From assembly GCA_023512375.1 (NCBI GenBank), contig JAILZS010000011.1:1-60052 (forward strand): a stretch of 60,052 bases of DNA, written 5' to 3'. The translations under genes were made by a program, and so were the position numbers. Below the pieces are notes generated by a model. The model saw nothing but the letters and a program-made list of their open reading frames with translations, did not search any database and had not been told where the DNA came from. The stretch is from Bacillota bacterium (lineage in GTDB: Bacteria > Bacillota > Sulfobacillia > JAJZYS01 > JAILZS01). Below, piece by piece: positions 8,510-16,344 of this stretch. Position 1 is the stretch's first letter, and each line of letters opens with the position of its first letter.

Positions 8510-9013
8510 CTAGCCGGCGCCGAAGCCGGTGGCGGCGATGGCCGCCATCGCCGCCATCATCGCGGTCACCAACGTGCCCGCACCGCGCCGGTAGCGCTCG
8601 CCCCAGACGGCGGCGGCGAACGTCAGCGCCATGAGGGTGAGATGCATGGCCAGGTGCAGCGCGGGGTGACGGTCGAGCCAGCTGCCGGCGTCGAAGGCCA
8701 TGAGGGCGATCGCCGCCGCTTCGGCCAGCACCGCGAGAACGAGGGGGCGCGATCCGCCCGGGTGCGCGTCCTGACCGTCGCCAGCGGTCGGCGGGACGCG
8801 GCGTGCGATGCGGATGCCGACGGCGCCCGCGACGACCATGATCGCGCCGTGGGCGAGGTGATGCAGGGCGACCGACGGCGCTTCGCCGGCGAAGGGCGAG
8901 AGGACGGCGTAGGCGAGGGCGGCGGCGAAGGCGATGCCGAGCGCCGCGTCGGCGACCCAGCTCGGACCGACCGTTGCCTCGGCGTCGACGCCGCTAGGCC
9001 GCTCCTTGATCAT
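8510..9013 (-). CDS. Four-helix His-rich membrane protein
   Basis: This 167-aa protein has four predicted membrane helices at about 20-40, 52-70, 90-110 and 118-138, plus a short hydrophobic tail. Three sites carry paired His: ALHHLAHG, DRHPALHLAMH and the turn between helices. It starts 2 bp after the stop of the oxidase subunit I gene and so is surely in the same transcript. The position and the His clusters suggest a small accessory or haem/copper-handling subunit of that complex. I cannot assign a known family. Confidence 0.6.
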   Translation of the reverse strand: MIKERPSGVDAEATVGPSWVADAALGIAFAAALAYAVLSPFAGEAPSVALHHLAHGAIMVVAGAVGIRIARRVPPTAGDGQDAHPGGSRPLVLAVLAEAAAIALMAFDAGSWLDRHPALHLAMHLTLMALTFAAAVWGERYRRGAGTLVTAMMAAMAAIAATGFGAG

Positions 9014-9015
9014 CG

Positions 9016-10500
9016 TCAGGCGGCCTCCTCGGGAAACGCGCGCGACCGCCGGGCGCGGTGCCACACGTCGAGGAGGACGAGCGTCAGGCCGGCGAGGAGC
9101 ACGGCCACGGCGGCGGTGGCGTACAGGCTGAGCACAGGACCGGGGGCGGGCTGGATCGCCTCCCGCCGGGGCACGCCCTCCAACCCCGAGACGTAGAAGG
9201 AGGCGAGAAACAGGGTGATGCCGCCGAGGAGCAGCCAAAGTCCGGCGCGCGCCCAGCCGGACATCGCCTCGCGTTCGCCGGCGAAGTGCGAGGCGAAGGC
9301 GATGGCGAACAGGAAGGCGCCACCGAGCAGGTAGGTGTGGAAGTGGGCGACCACCCAAAGCGTGTTGTGGAGGACGAAGTTGAACGGGATGCTGGCATCG
9401 AGCTCGGCGGCGGTGCCGCCCACCGCCCAGCCGACAAGGCCTGCGTAGAGCAGGACCGAGCCCACATGCCAGCGGATGCCGCTACGGTAGACGAGGAGCA
9501 CGGCGCCGAAGATCGTCACCACCGCCGGCGGCACAGAAGCCAGGTACGAGGTGCTCTCGCCCAAGAATTGCAGGGCGGGCGGCTGGACGAAGTCCATGTA
9601 CAGGTGGTGGCCGTAAGCGGTGAGGACGAACACCAGCGAGCCGACCCAGGACAGGGCGAGGACGCCGTTGGTCTTCCACTCGCGCCCCGCGTAGGTCGGC
9701 AGGTAGGCGTAGATCGTGCCGGCGGCGAGGTAGATGTCGAGGTTGGCGATGATGTGGCCGAAGAAGTAGGTGACGTTCTTCGCCCACAGGGCGTCGATGG
9801 GGAACGCCGGGTTCACGTAGTGGGCGAGCAGCGCGATGAGGATCACCGCTCCGGCCAGCGTGCCGATCGCCCCGTCGATGCCGACCATCGTCGCGGCGAT
9901 CACCGGCGGCGGTGCAACCTCTTGGCCGGGACGGCCGAGGGCCGGGATCAGGGCGTCGAGGCCCAGGCCGCGCAGAAGGCCGCCGTAGCGGCCGACGACG
10001 GCGGTCAGGATGTCCATGCAGTAGATCGAGAAGCCCAGGCCCACGGCGAGCACCCCGAGGAGAAAGGCGAGCGTCGCCCAGGCCGGCCAAGTGGTGTTGA
10101 CGAACGGCAACGGGTAGAGAAACGTCCAACCGGCCGCGAAGCCGCCGACCAGAGTGGCGACGAGGACGAGGACGATGCCCAGGCAGAAGAGGGCGAACCC
10201 GACCATCAGCACGCGGGGCCGGAGGTCGAGGATGTCGTGGACCGCGTACCACAGACCGGCGGCCATCGCCAAGGTGACGAGGGCGATCATCCCCGTGCCG
10301 TGGAGCGTGAGCAGGCTGTAGAACGTGTCGAGCGGCAGGTGCACGACCGCCGCCTGATTGGCGCGCATGATGCCGCCGACCATGCCCAGGACGTAGATCA
10401 GGACGAACGACGTGCTAAGGCAGATGGACACGACACTTCGTGGCGTGAGCGCCCACGAGCGGCGTACGGGCGCCGGCACGGTGACGGGCTGCGTGGCCAT
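9016..10500 (-). CDS. Haem-copper oxidase superfamily subunit I, probably NO reductase type
   Basis: This 494-aa, about 12-helix catalytic subunit keeps all six metal-ligand His: H67 (TLHGTGM, low-spin haem), H249 (YFFGH, CuB), H298 and H299 (YGHHL, CuB), H386 and H388 (VAHFH, both haems). In A- and B-type O2 reductases a Tyr four residues after the first CuB His (GHPEVY) is cross-linked to it; here that position is Asn253 (GHIIAN). Loss of this Tyr is typical of the NO-reducing branches of the superfamily, so this is more likely an NO reductase than a cytochrome c oxidase. Neighbouring hemerythrin and DUF2249 genes agree. Subunit II with a CuA site lies 55 bp upstream in the same operon. Confidence 0.88.
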   Translation of the reverse strand: MATQPVTVPAPVRRSWALTPRSVVSICLSTSFVLIYVLGMVGGIMRANQAAVVHLPLDTFYSLLTLHGTGMIALVTLAMAAGLWYAVHDILDLRPRVLMVGFALFCLGIVLVLVATLVGGFAAGWTFLYPLPFVNTTWPAWATLAFLLGVLAVGLGFSIYCMDILTAVVGRYGGLLRGLGLDALIPALGRPGQEVAPPPVIAATMVGIDGAIGTLAGAVILIALLAHYVNPAFPIDALWAKNVTYFFGHIIANLDIYLAAGTIYAYLPTYAGREWKTNGVLALSWVGSLVFVLTAYGHHLYMDFVQPPALQFLGESTSYLASVPPAVVTIFGAVLLVYRSGIRWHVGSVLLYAGLVGWAVGGTAAELDASIPFNFVLHNTLWVVAHFHTYLLGGAFLFAIAFASHFAGEREAMSGWARAGLWLLLGGITLFLASFYVSGLEGVPRREAIQPAPGPVLSLYATAAVAVLLAGLTLVLLDVWHRARRSRAFPEEAA

Positions 10501-10555
10501 TTCGTTTCCCTCCGTTGCCTAGCGTTACGCGCGCGTCGCGTGCGCGCGGCGGCGG

Positions 10556-11101
10556 CTACGACGCCTGGTACACCGTCAAGGGCATGAGCATGTAGGGATG
10601 CTCGGCGCCGCAGTACTCCATGCAGCGGATGAGATAGACACCCGGGTGCGGGAAACGGAAGAAGAGGTGGTTCACGTACCCCGGCATCGCCTGCACCTGG
10701 CCGAGGAGCACGCCATGGGGGCTGTAGATGCCAAAGCCATGGTTCACGTCGGTGGCGGTCACCTCGAACTCGATGAGGCGCCCCGCCGGCACGCGGTCGG
10801 TCGACAAGAGCCACGCCCATTGCACGCCCTTCACCCGCACCTGAAGCGCCGGGGCGCGGGTGGGGTTGGCCTCGGCCGGGTACGGGAGCGACGCGAGGGA
10901 GACGACGAAGCCGAAGGCGCACAAGGCGAGAAGCACCCCGAACCACCACGAGCGCAGGAAGTAGCCGTGGGGGCGCACGGCTTGGTACTCCAGGCGCCCC
11001 CGAGCCGTGAGGGCGACCCACACGAACACCGCCCCGATCGCCGTCACCATCGTCGCGAACAGCACGAGGACCAGATCCTGGCGCGCACCGAGCGGTACCA
11101 C
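10556..11101 (-). CDS. Oxidase/NO reductase subunit II with CuA site
   Basis: This 181-aa protein has two N-terminal membrane helices (about 10-32 and 50-72) and then a periplasmic cupredoxin domain. The CuA ligands are complete: H121 (VNHGF), C160, C164, H168 and M171 in CMEYCGAEHPYM. It therefore accepts electrons from a soluble or tethered carrier and passes them to subunit I. GTG 11101 is chosen because GGGGAGG lies 7-8 bp upstream; a longer frame to 11173 would begin inside the operator. A GTGA-N6-TCAC operator at 11160-11173 precedes it, so it starts an operon that continues to about 5096. Confidence 0.9.
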   Translation of the reverse strand: MVPLGARQDLVLVLFATMVTAIGAVFVWVALTARGRLEYQAVRPHGYFLRSWWFGVLLALCAFGFVVSLASLPYPAEANPTRAPALQVRVKGVQWAWLLSTDRVPAGRLIEFEVTATDVNHGFGIYSPHGVLLGQVQAMPGYVNHLFFRFPHPGVYLIRCMEYCGAEHPYMLMPLTVYQAS

Positions 11102-11159
11102 GCTCTCGCCTCCCCATCGCCTTCGCGATCGATCCTGGCAGGGTGCGCCACGGCTGGCG

Positions 11160-11173
11160 GTGACCACGATCAC
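11160..11173. promoter_or_regulatory. Crp/Fnr-type operator upstream of the oxidase operon
   Basis: GTGACCACGATCAC fits GTGA-N6-TCAC exactly. It is in the 105-bp gap between the HHE-DUF2249 gene and subunit II, 59 bp before the subunit II start. It matches the operators at the Mrp/ferredoxin divergent promoter, so the Crp/Fnr regulator encoded at 13667 is the likely ligand. Confidence 0.7.
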
Positions 11174-11206
11174 ATCGGACGGCCACTGGCGGTCGTGGCA
11201 TCGCCC

Positions 11207-11977
11207 TCAGCGGCCGTCGACGCCGACGCGCACCCGCCAGACGTCGGGCCCGTCGGCGTCGTACTGCCAGACGAGGGCCTGGCCGTGCTCGGCCTCGAGC
11301 TGGCGGCGCAGCGGCAGGGGGTCGTGGTCGACGGTCAGGATCAGCGCCTGCCCGGGGCGCAGGTGGCGCACGACGCCGGCGATCAGCGTGTGACGCCTTG
11401 GGTGGGGGATCTCCCGCACGTCGAGCTCCACGTCCGCCTCCGCCCGGGCTGCGCCCGCGTCGACGTCCACGGGTGGCGTGAGCGCGGCGTGCATGCGCTC
11501 GAGGATCGCCCCGAGGTCCACAGCGCCGTCGGCCGCAAGCGGCGGCAGGATGACGTCGTTCTCGCTCTGCGCGTGGGCCGCGAACAGGGCTTCGAGGCCA
11601 GCGGCGGCCCGTGCCGCTTCGGCCGGCGCGGCGGCGGCGGCCAAGCGGTCGACGAGGCCGGCAAGCGCGCGGTGCTCGCCCTCCATCGCCCGAACCAGGG
11701 CGGCGAACTCGGGCCTGGCGCCGGCGGCGGCGTAGATCGTTCCCTCCTCGGCGCGGGCGTGCGGCAAGAGTTCGCCGCGGGCGTAGTCGACCAGACGTGA
11801 GCGCGCCTCCCGCCAGGCGTCTGCGTCCGCCGCGGTGTGCGTGGCCGCTGCTTGTCCGTCTGGCGCCGCCGCCCGCGCCGCAAGGATGTCCACGCGCGCG
11901 CGCACCTGGGCGACCATCTGGGCGTGGTGGGCGCGCATCCGCGCCATCGCCGTCTCGTTGGCGCTCCTCAAGCTCAT
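11207..11977 (-). CDS. Hemerythrin-DUF2249 fusion protein
   Basis: This 256-aa protein has an N-terminal hemerythrin-like helical domain (about 1-170) with RAHHAQMVAQVRARV, LLPHARAEEGTIY, EGEHRALAGLVDRL, HAQSENDVILPPL and ERMHAAL, and a C-terminal DUF2249 domain (about 183-256) with LDVREIPHPRRHTLI and TVDHDPLPLRRQLEAEHG. The fusion puts a diiron site on the same chain as the DUF2249 fold, evidence that these domains work together. ATG 11977 has GGAGG 7 bp upstream; ATG 11983 overlaps the Mrp stop by ATGA and is an alternative start. It is cotranscribed with mrp. Confidence 0.85.
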   Translation of the reverse strand: MSLRSANETAMARMRAHHAQMVAQVRARVDILAARAAAPDGQAAATHTAADADAWREARSRLVDYARGELLPHARAEEGTIYAAAGARPEFAALVRAMEGEHRALAGLVDRLAAAAAPAEAARAAAGLEALFAAHAQSENDVILPPLAADGAVDLGAILERMHAALTPPVDVDAGAARAEADVELDVREIPHPRRHTLIAGVVRHLRPGQALILTVDHDPLPLRRQLEAEHGQALVWQYDADGPDVWRVRVGVDGR

Positions 11978-11979
11978 GG

Positions 11980-13182
11980 TCATCCCTCCGCTCCTTCGCT
12001 TCGTCGTTCGTCTTGCGCCTCGAGCGGGTGGGCGCCGCCGCGTGCGCCGTCGCCCCCGTCGCGCGTGCCCACGTGCGCATGCGGGTGCGTGTGCGCGTCC
12101 GAACGGTCGTCCGCGTCCGGACCGTGACGTGCATCGGTGTCCGCGCCCGGCTCGTCTCCCGATGGCAGACGGGATGCCAGTTCGGCGGCGAGGGCGTCGT
12201 ACACGGCGCGCGCCATGCCCGCAGGGGCGAGCCCGGGCGGATGCCAGGGGACGCGCGCGACGACGCGCGTGTCGAGCGCGCTCGCCACGAGATCGCCGCC
12301 GCCGCGCCCCCACAGCTCGAGCCGGCCGCCGCAGCCGGGGCAGACGGCGTGGGTCAGGTTCTCGACCACGCCGACGAGCTCGTGGCCGACGCTGCGGGCC
12401 ATCTCGCCGGCGCGCACGGCGACGCGAGCGCTCGCGGGGTCGGGCGTCGTCACGACGAGGACGCGCGCCCGAGGAAAGAAGGCGTGGACGTCCAGGGCGA
12501 CGTCGCCGGTCCCGGGCGGGAGGTCGAGGACCATCACCTGAGGCGCCGACCACGCCGTCTCCTCGGTCATCTGGCGGAGGGCCTTGCCGAGCATCGGGCC
12601 GCGCCACACGACCGGTCGGCCGTCGGGGACGAAGAACGCCATGGACATGACCTCGACGCCGTGCGCGCGCGGCGGCACGAGGCGGCCGTCGACGACGTGC
12701 GGCCGCGCCCCCACCTCGAGGAGTGCGGGAACGCTGAAGCCATACACGTCGCAGTCGAGGATCGCTGTTCTCACTGCGCGCCGGGCCAGGGCCGCGGCCA
12801 GGTTGACGGCGAGGGTGGACTTGCCGACGCCGCCCTTGCCACTCTGGACGGCGAAAAACGTCGCCCCCTGGGGCAGCTTCGGCGCGGCGGCGCGGTCGCG
12901 CCGCCGGCGGGCGATCTCTTGCGCCTGACGCGCGCGCTCCGCGCTGCGGGGGATGATGCGCGCCGCCCCGACCTGGGGCAGAGCGAGGACGCGTTCACGC
13001 ATCGCCGTGAGCACCGCCTCGGAAGGCGGCGCCCCCTGCCACAGGTCGTCGACGTGCACGCCGACGTAGGCGACGTCGCCGTGCCATTCGATGGCCACAT
13101 CCTGGACGTAGCCGGCGGCCAACGGCTCGACGCCGTCGACCCTGAGACCGGCCAGGGCCTGAAGCACGTCGTTCTCGCGCAT
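11980..13182 (-). CDS. mrp: Mrp/NBP35-family P-loop ATPase (iron-sulfur carrier)
   Basis: This 400-aa protein has an N-terminal DUF59-like domain (about 1-95), a deviant Walker A SGKGGVGKST at about 114-123, Walker B-like ILDCDVYG, LDLPPGTGD, and a CPGCGG pair near the C-terminus that binds a bridging 4Fe-4S cluster in this family. Mrp/ApbC proteins deliver iron-sulfur clusters to apo-proteins. The last 60 residues are unusual: low complexity with a His-rich stretch (DAHTHPHAH) that might bind metal. ATG 13182 has GGGAGG 7 bp upstream. It is divergent from the ferredoxin and shares a promoter region with two GTGA-N6-TCAC sites. Confidence 0.9.
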   Translation of the reverse strand: MRENDVLQALAGLRVDGVEPLAAGYVQDVAIEWHGDVAYVGVHVDDLWQGAPPSEAVLTAMRERVLALPQVGAARIIPRSAERARQAQEIARRRRDRAAAPKLPQGATFFAVQSGKGGVGKSTLAVNLAAALARRAVRTAILDCDVYGFSVPALLEVGARPHVVDGRLVPPRAHGVEVMSMAFFVPDGRPVVWRGPMLGKALRQMTEETAWSAPQVMVLDLPPGTGDVALDVHAFFPRARVLVVTTPDPASARVAVRAGEMARSVGHELVGVVENLTHAVCPGCGGRLELWGRGGGDLVASALDTRVVARVPWHPPGLAPAGMARAVYDALAAELASRLPSGDEPGADTDARHGPDADDRSDAHTHPHAHVGTRDGGDGARGGAHPLEAQDERRSEGAEG

Positions 13183-13273
13183 CGCTCGCCTCCCGGGGTG
13201 GCGGGAACGCCAACCGGTCGCTTGCGCTGCCGCCTGCCCGACCCGATGATGGGAACCGGGACGACGCGCCACA

Positions 13274-13287
13274 GTGACAGCTGTCAC
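13274..13287. promoter_or_regulatory. Crp/Fnr-type operator 1, mrp/ferredoxin divergent promoter
   Basis: GTGACAGCTGTCAC is a perfect 14-bp palindrome fitting GTGA-N6-TCAC. It lies 92 bp before mrp and 100 bp before the ferredoxin-regulator operon and is paired with a second site 24 bp away, so the regulator probably controls both directions and its own gene. Confidence 0.72.
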
Positions 13288-13297
13288 ACTCGGCTGT

Positions 13298-13311
13298 GTG
13301 ATCGCGGTCAC
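13298..13311. promoter_or_regulatory. Crp/Fnr-type operator 2, mrp/ferredoxin divergent promoter
   Basis: GTGATCGCGGTCAC, preceded by TGT, gives TGTGA-N6-TCAC, close to the E. coli CRP consensus. Its centre is 24 bp from the centre of operator 1 (two to two and a half helical turns), compatible with two dimers on nearly the same face. Confidence 0.7.
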
Positions 13312-13386
13312 TGTCCGGTCCGGTTGCGCCTGCGACACTGGGGCCGAAGCGCCGGGGCCCTCGGGCCCGGGGGGAGGTCCACCCGC

Positions 13387-13647
13387 ATGGCGTACGTGAT
13401 CACCGAGGCCTGCATCGGCGTGAAGGATGCGGCCTGCGTCGCCGTCTGCCCCGTCGACTGCATCCATCCCGCGCCCGACGAGGCGGCGTTCACGAGCGAG
13501 GAGCAGCTGTACATCGATCCGGGCGTGTGCATCGACTGCGGCGCCTGCCAGCCCGAATGCCCTGTCGACGCCATCTATCCGCTCGACGAGGTACCCGAGC
13601 ACCTCGCCGCGTACGTGGCGAAGAACGCCGCGTACTACGGGCGATGA
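13387..13647 (+). CDS. 7Fe-type ferredoxin (3Fe-4S and 4Fe-4S)
   Basis: This 86-aa ferredoxin has the 7Fe pattern C9-x7-C17-x3-C21-P-V-D-C25 followed by C48-I-D-C51-G-A-C54-x3-C58-P. The acidic C-terminal helix is typical of bacterial FdxA proteins. It is a soluble low-potential electron carrier and could feed reductive steps of the cargo pathways. ATG 13387 follows a GGGGGGAGG ribosome site. The Crp/Fnr regulator gene starts 19 bp after its stop, so the two form an operon behind the paired operators. Divergent from mrp. Confidence 0.92.
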   Translation: MAYVITEACIGVKDAACVAVCPVDCIHPAPDEAAFTSEEQLYIDPGVCIDCGACQPECPVDAIYPLDEVPEHLAAYVAKNAAYYGR

Positions 13648-13666
13648 CCGGCGGGGGCGGGCGGCG

Positions 13667-14338
13667 GTGACGGCCGCCGAGGTCCGCGCCTTCGACCTCT
13701 TCGCCGGCATGGGCGAGGACGACGCCGCCGATCTGGGGTCGCGCATCCAGGTGCATCGGGCGGTGCGCGGCGACTTTCTCTTCCGTCAGGGCGAGGCGGC
13801 GCTGTGGCTCGTCCTGCTCATGGGCGGGCAGGTGAAGATGGAGCGCACCGCCGCCGACGGCGCGGTCACGATCGTCGAGATCCTCGGTCCGGGGAGCGCA
13901 CTTGCGGCGGCGAACTTCCTGGAGCGCGAGCCTTACCCGGTGACGGCCGTGGCGCTGTCCGACGTCGTCTACGGCGCGCTGTCGTACGCCGACTTCGAGC
14001 GCTGCGTGCGCACCCATCCGGACGTGGCGCTAGCGCTGCTCCGGTACATGGTGCGGCGGGTGCACCGGGCCTACGCGGCCATGCGCCTTCCCGCCCGCGC
14101 CGGCGTGCGGCTCGCCGCGGCGCTGGTGCGCATCGCGGCCGACGCGCCGCGCCGCGCCGACGGCCTGCCGGAGGTGGCGCTGGCCCACGCCGACCTGGCC
14201 GAGGTGGCGGGCATGGCGCGCGAGACGGTCACACGCCACCTCCGGCGCTGGCAGGCGCAGGGCCTGGTCGACTGCGGCCTTCGCTCGATCGCGGTGCGCG
14301 ACCTCGAGGCGCTGCGCCGTCTGGCCGAGGAGGCGTAG
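13667..14338 (+). CDS. Crp/Fnr-family transcription regulator of the island
   Basis: This 223-aa regulator has an N-terminal cyclic-nucleotide-binding-like beta roll (about 10-115), a long dimer helix (about 118-145) and a C-terminal winged helix-turn-helix with ADLAEVAGMARETVTRHLRR. In CRP the residues R180, E181 and R185 read GTGA; here R185-E186-T-V-T-R190 sit in the same places, so a GTGA-N6-TCAC target is predicted, and four perfect copies occur nearby. There is no N-terminal Cys set as in O2-sensing FNR, and the cAMP-pocket Arg is not evident, so the signal may be NO or haem as in DNR-type proteins. That is inference. Confidence 0.9.
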   Translation: MTAAEVRAFDLFAGMGEDDAADLGSRIQVHRAVRGDFLFRQGEAALWLVLLMGGQVKMERTAADGAVTIVEILGPGSALAAANFLEREPYPVTAVALSDVVYGALSYADFERCVRTHPDVALALLRYMVRRVHRAYAAMRLPARAGVRLAAALVRIAADAPRRADGLPEVALAHADLAEVAGMARETVTRHLRRWQAQGLVDCGLRSIAVRDLEALRRLAEEA

Positions 14339-14375
14339 CGGCCGAGGACCGGTCTTGGGCCGATGACGCCCACCG

Positions 14376-15203
14376 TCACGCGCCGGCATTGCCGCGTCGC
14401 GCCCGGGGTCGCCCGCCGGCCTGGAGGCGTTCGGCCACGGCCATGCGCGCGCCGACCACCGCGCCCGCGCCGCTCCAGGCGACGAGCGACGCCCACTGCC
14501 ACGCTGCGGGCCAGCTGCCGCTCAGGGCGCGACCGAGAGCGCCGACGGCGCTGCCCACCGGCAGGACGTCGCGGACGGCGACGGCGATCGTCGGCAGGTG
14601 GCCGCTGGGCACGATGCCCAGGAACAGGACGGCCATCATCATCAGGTTGCCGACCAGCCCGGCGACGGCCTCGCTCGAGGCGGCGAGGCCGACGGCGGCG
14701 CCGATGCCGCCGAGGGCGAAACCGCTGAGCAACAAGACCGGGAGCAAGGCGGCATCGGGTCGCAGGACGACGCCGTAGAGCGCGTGGCCGAGAAGGGCGA
14801 CGACGGCCAGTCCGGGCAGCGCGAACGCCGTCGCCGACACGAACAGCGCCAGGAGGATCAGGACGGGCGCCACCGGCAACGTGCGCAGAAGGTCGAAGCT
14901 GCCGTTGTGCACGGCCTCCGATACTTGTTGGGCCATGAGCGTCACGGCGGTGATGCCTAGGACGAGGTCCATGGCCCCGACCGTGGCGGTCGAGCCGGCG
15001 GCGCGGTCGAGGCGGCCGACGAGGTCGAGGAGGAGTACGATGCCCGCCGGCATCGCCGTGCTCACGACCAGGTAGGGGCGCCAGTGACGGCGCGCGCGCG
15101 CGAGGGTGAGGGCTACGAGCGCAGCCAGGGCGGCCGGCGCCGACGGCACCGGTGGCGCTAGCGCGACGCGGGGCGATCCGGTCGGTGCGGGGCGTCGAGC
15201 CAT
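14376..15203 (-). CDS. ABC-2 type transporter permease
   Basis: This 275-aa integral membrane protein has about six helices: about 28-60 after a short basic N-terminus, then 80-95, 112-145, 155-180, 185-215 and 232-255. FDLLRTLPVAPVLILLALF, between helices two and three, resembles the coupling-helix region of ABC-2 permeases. Its gene overlaps the ATPase gene by 46 bp, which makes a two-gene exporter similar in design to NosFY or CcmBA. In this setting it might supply a factor for maturation of the metalloenzyme; the substrate is unknown. Confidence 0.8.
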   Translation of the reverse strand: MARRPAPTGSPRVALAPPVPSAPAALAALVALTLARARRHWRPYLVVSTAMPAGIVLLLDLVGRLDRAAGSTATVGAMDLVLGITAVTLMAQQVSEAVHNGSFDLLRTLPVAPVLILLALFVSATAFALPGLAVVALLGHALYGVVLRPDAALLPVLLLSGFALGGIGAAVGLAASSEAVAGLVGNLMMMAVLFLGIVPSGHLPTIAVAVRDVLPVGSAVGALGRALSGSWPAAWQWASLVAWSGAGAVVGARMAVAERLQAGGRPRARRGNAGA

Positions 15204-16144
15204 GCGGCCATCGCCTCCTCGAGCGAGGGAGAGCGGATTTCGAGGGCCTCGAACCCGCCGAGCGCCGACCGCTCTGCCAGCCACCCAAGGCTGGCGGGAT
15301 GGTCTTCGGGCGCGACGAGGAGATCGCACCCCCGCCGGGTGGCGCCGCCGCCTACGCGCGACCAGGGCGCGGACGGCGGCGACACGCCGGGCGGTAGGCG
15401 TACCCGCAGGCGGCGGTCGATGGCGCGCACCACGTCGGCGACGGGGCCGAAGGCGCGCAGACGCCCGCCGACCAAGACCGCGACGTCGTCCACCACCGCC
15501 TGTGCCTCGGCCAGAAGGTGGGTGACGAGCAGAACGGCCGAGCCACGCTCCGAAAGCTCGCGGATGAGCGTCCAGGCGGCCGCGCGGAAATCCGCGTCGA
15601 GGGCGGCCGTGGGCTCGTCTAGGACGACGAGCGGGGTGGGAACGAGCGCCGCCGCACCGAGGGCTACGCGCTGGCGTTCGCCCCCGCTCAGGGCGGCGAT
15701 CGGCCTCTGGCCGAGGGGGCCCAGGCCCAGGCGTTCCACCAACTCCGCCGCCCGGCGCCGCGCCGCCGCGGCGCCCAGGCCGCGCAGGCGGCCGAGCAGG
15801 GCCAACGCTTCGCCCGGCGTCAGGTCGGCGAACAACTGCGGCTCCTGGCGCATGTAGGCGATCGCCCGCTGCACCTCGCGCCGGCCGAGGCGGACCTCCC
15901 GGCCGAGGACGTGCACCTTCCCGGCGGTCGGCGCGAGCAGTCCGACGGCGATCCGGGCGAAGGTCGTCTTGCCCGCGCCGTTGGGTCCGATCAGGCCCAG
16001 GATGCGTCCGGGCGTGAGCGTCAGGTCGACGCCCGCCAGGGCGACGACCGGCCCTGGGTAGGTCCGGCTCACTCCCTCCGCCACGAGCACCGCATCCGCT
16101 GCCGTCGTCGCCGCCACCACCCGAATCGCCTCCCCTGCCGACAC
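15158..16144 (-). CDS. ABC transporter ATP-binding protein
   Basis: This 328-aa ATPase has Walker A GPNGAGKTT (53-61), Q-loop near residue 100 (MRQEPQLF), signature LSGGERQRV (152-160), Walker B LVVLDEP (172-178) and the switch His in VTHLLAEAQ (209). The C-terminal 100 residues form an extra regulatory domain, as in NosF- and Bcr-type exporters. It pairs with the overlapping permease gene. A near-match operator at 16225-16238 lies 80 bp upstream, between it and the divergent cupin gene, so it is probably in the island regulon. Confidence 0.9.
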   Translation of the reverse strand: MSAGEAIRVVAATTAADAVLVAEGVSRTYPGPVVALAGVDLTLTPGRILGLIGPNGAGKTTFARIAVGLLAPTAGKVHVLGREVRLGRREVQRAIAYMRQEPQLFADLTPGEALALLGRLRGLGAAAARRRAAELVERLGLGPLGQRPIAALSGGERQRVALGAAALVPTPLVVLDEPTAALDADFRAAAWTLIRELSERGSAVLLVTHLLAEAQAVVDDVAVLVGGRLRAFGPVADVVRAIDRRLRVRLPPGVSPPSAPWSRVGGGATRRGCDLLVAPEDHPASLGWLAERSALGGFEALEIRSPSLEEAMAAWLDAPHRPDRPASR

Positions 16145-16224
16145 ATCGAGCGGGCGGCACCCGCCATGGCACCCGGCGGGCTCGCCCAGCGGCTAGGATC
16201 GCACCACCCCAGCCGGCGGACGGT

Positions 16225-16238
16225 GTGACCGCGCGCAC
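16225..16238. promoter_or_regulatory. Imperfect Crp/Fnr-type operator, exporter/cupin divergent promoter
   Basis: GTGACCGCGCGCAC has one mismatch to GTGA-N6-TCAC. It is flanked by GT and AC, which extend the dyad. It lies between the divergent exporter and cupin genes. An apparent GTG start for the cupin lies inside it and is therefore unlikely to be real. Confidence 0.5.
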
Positions 16239-16344
16239 ACGGAAACGTCCCGGGCGCGCTATGCTGGGCGGCAGGCGAACGCGTCGGTCCCTGAGCCTTC
16301 CCGCCGGCGCAGAGCCGAACCTGGCTCGTGAGGAGGACCTGGGC

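Noticed and set aside
11611-13386. Upstream part of a 678-aa plus-strand frame covering the region opposite the Mrp and hemerythrin genes
   Set aside because: Only the last 86 codons (the ferredoxin) have recognisable content. The rest is antisense to Mrp and the hemerythrin fusion.
13667-14338. Oxygen-sensing FNR
   Set aside because: The N-terminal Cys cluster that binds 4Fe-4S in FNR is absent and the recognition helix matches CRP, so it was called a Crp/Fnr-family regulator without a fixed signal.
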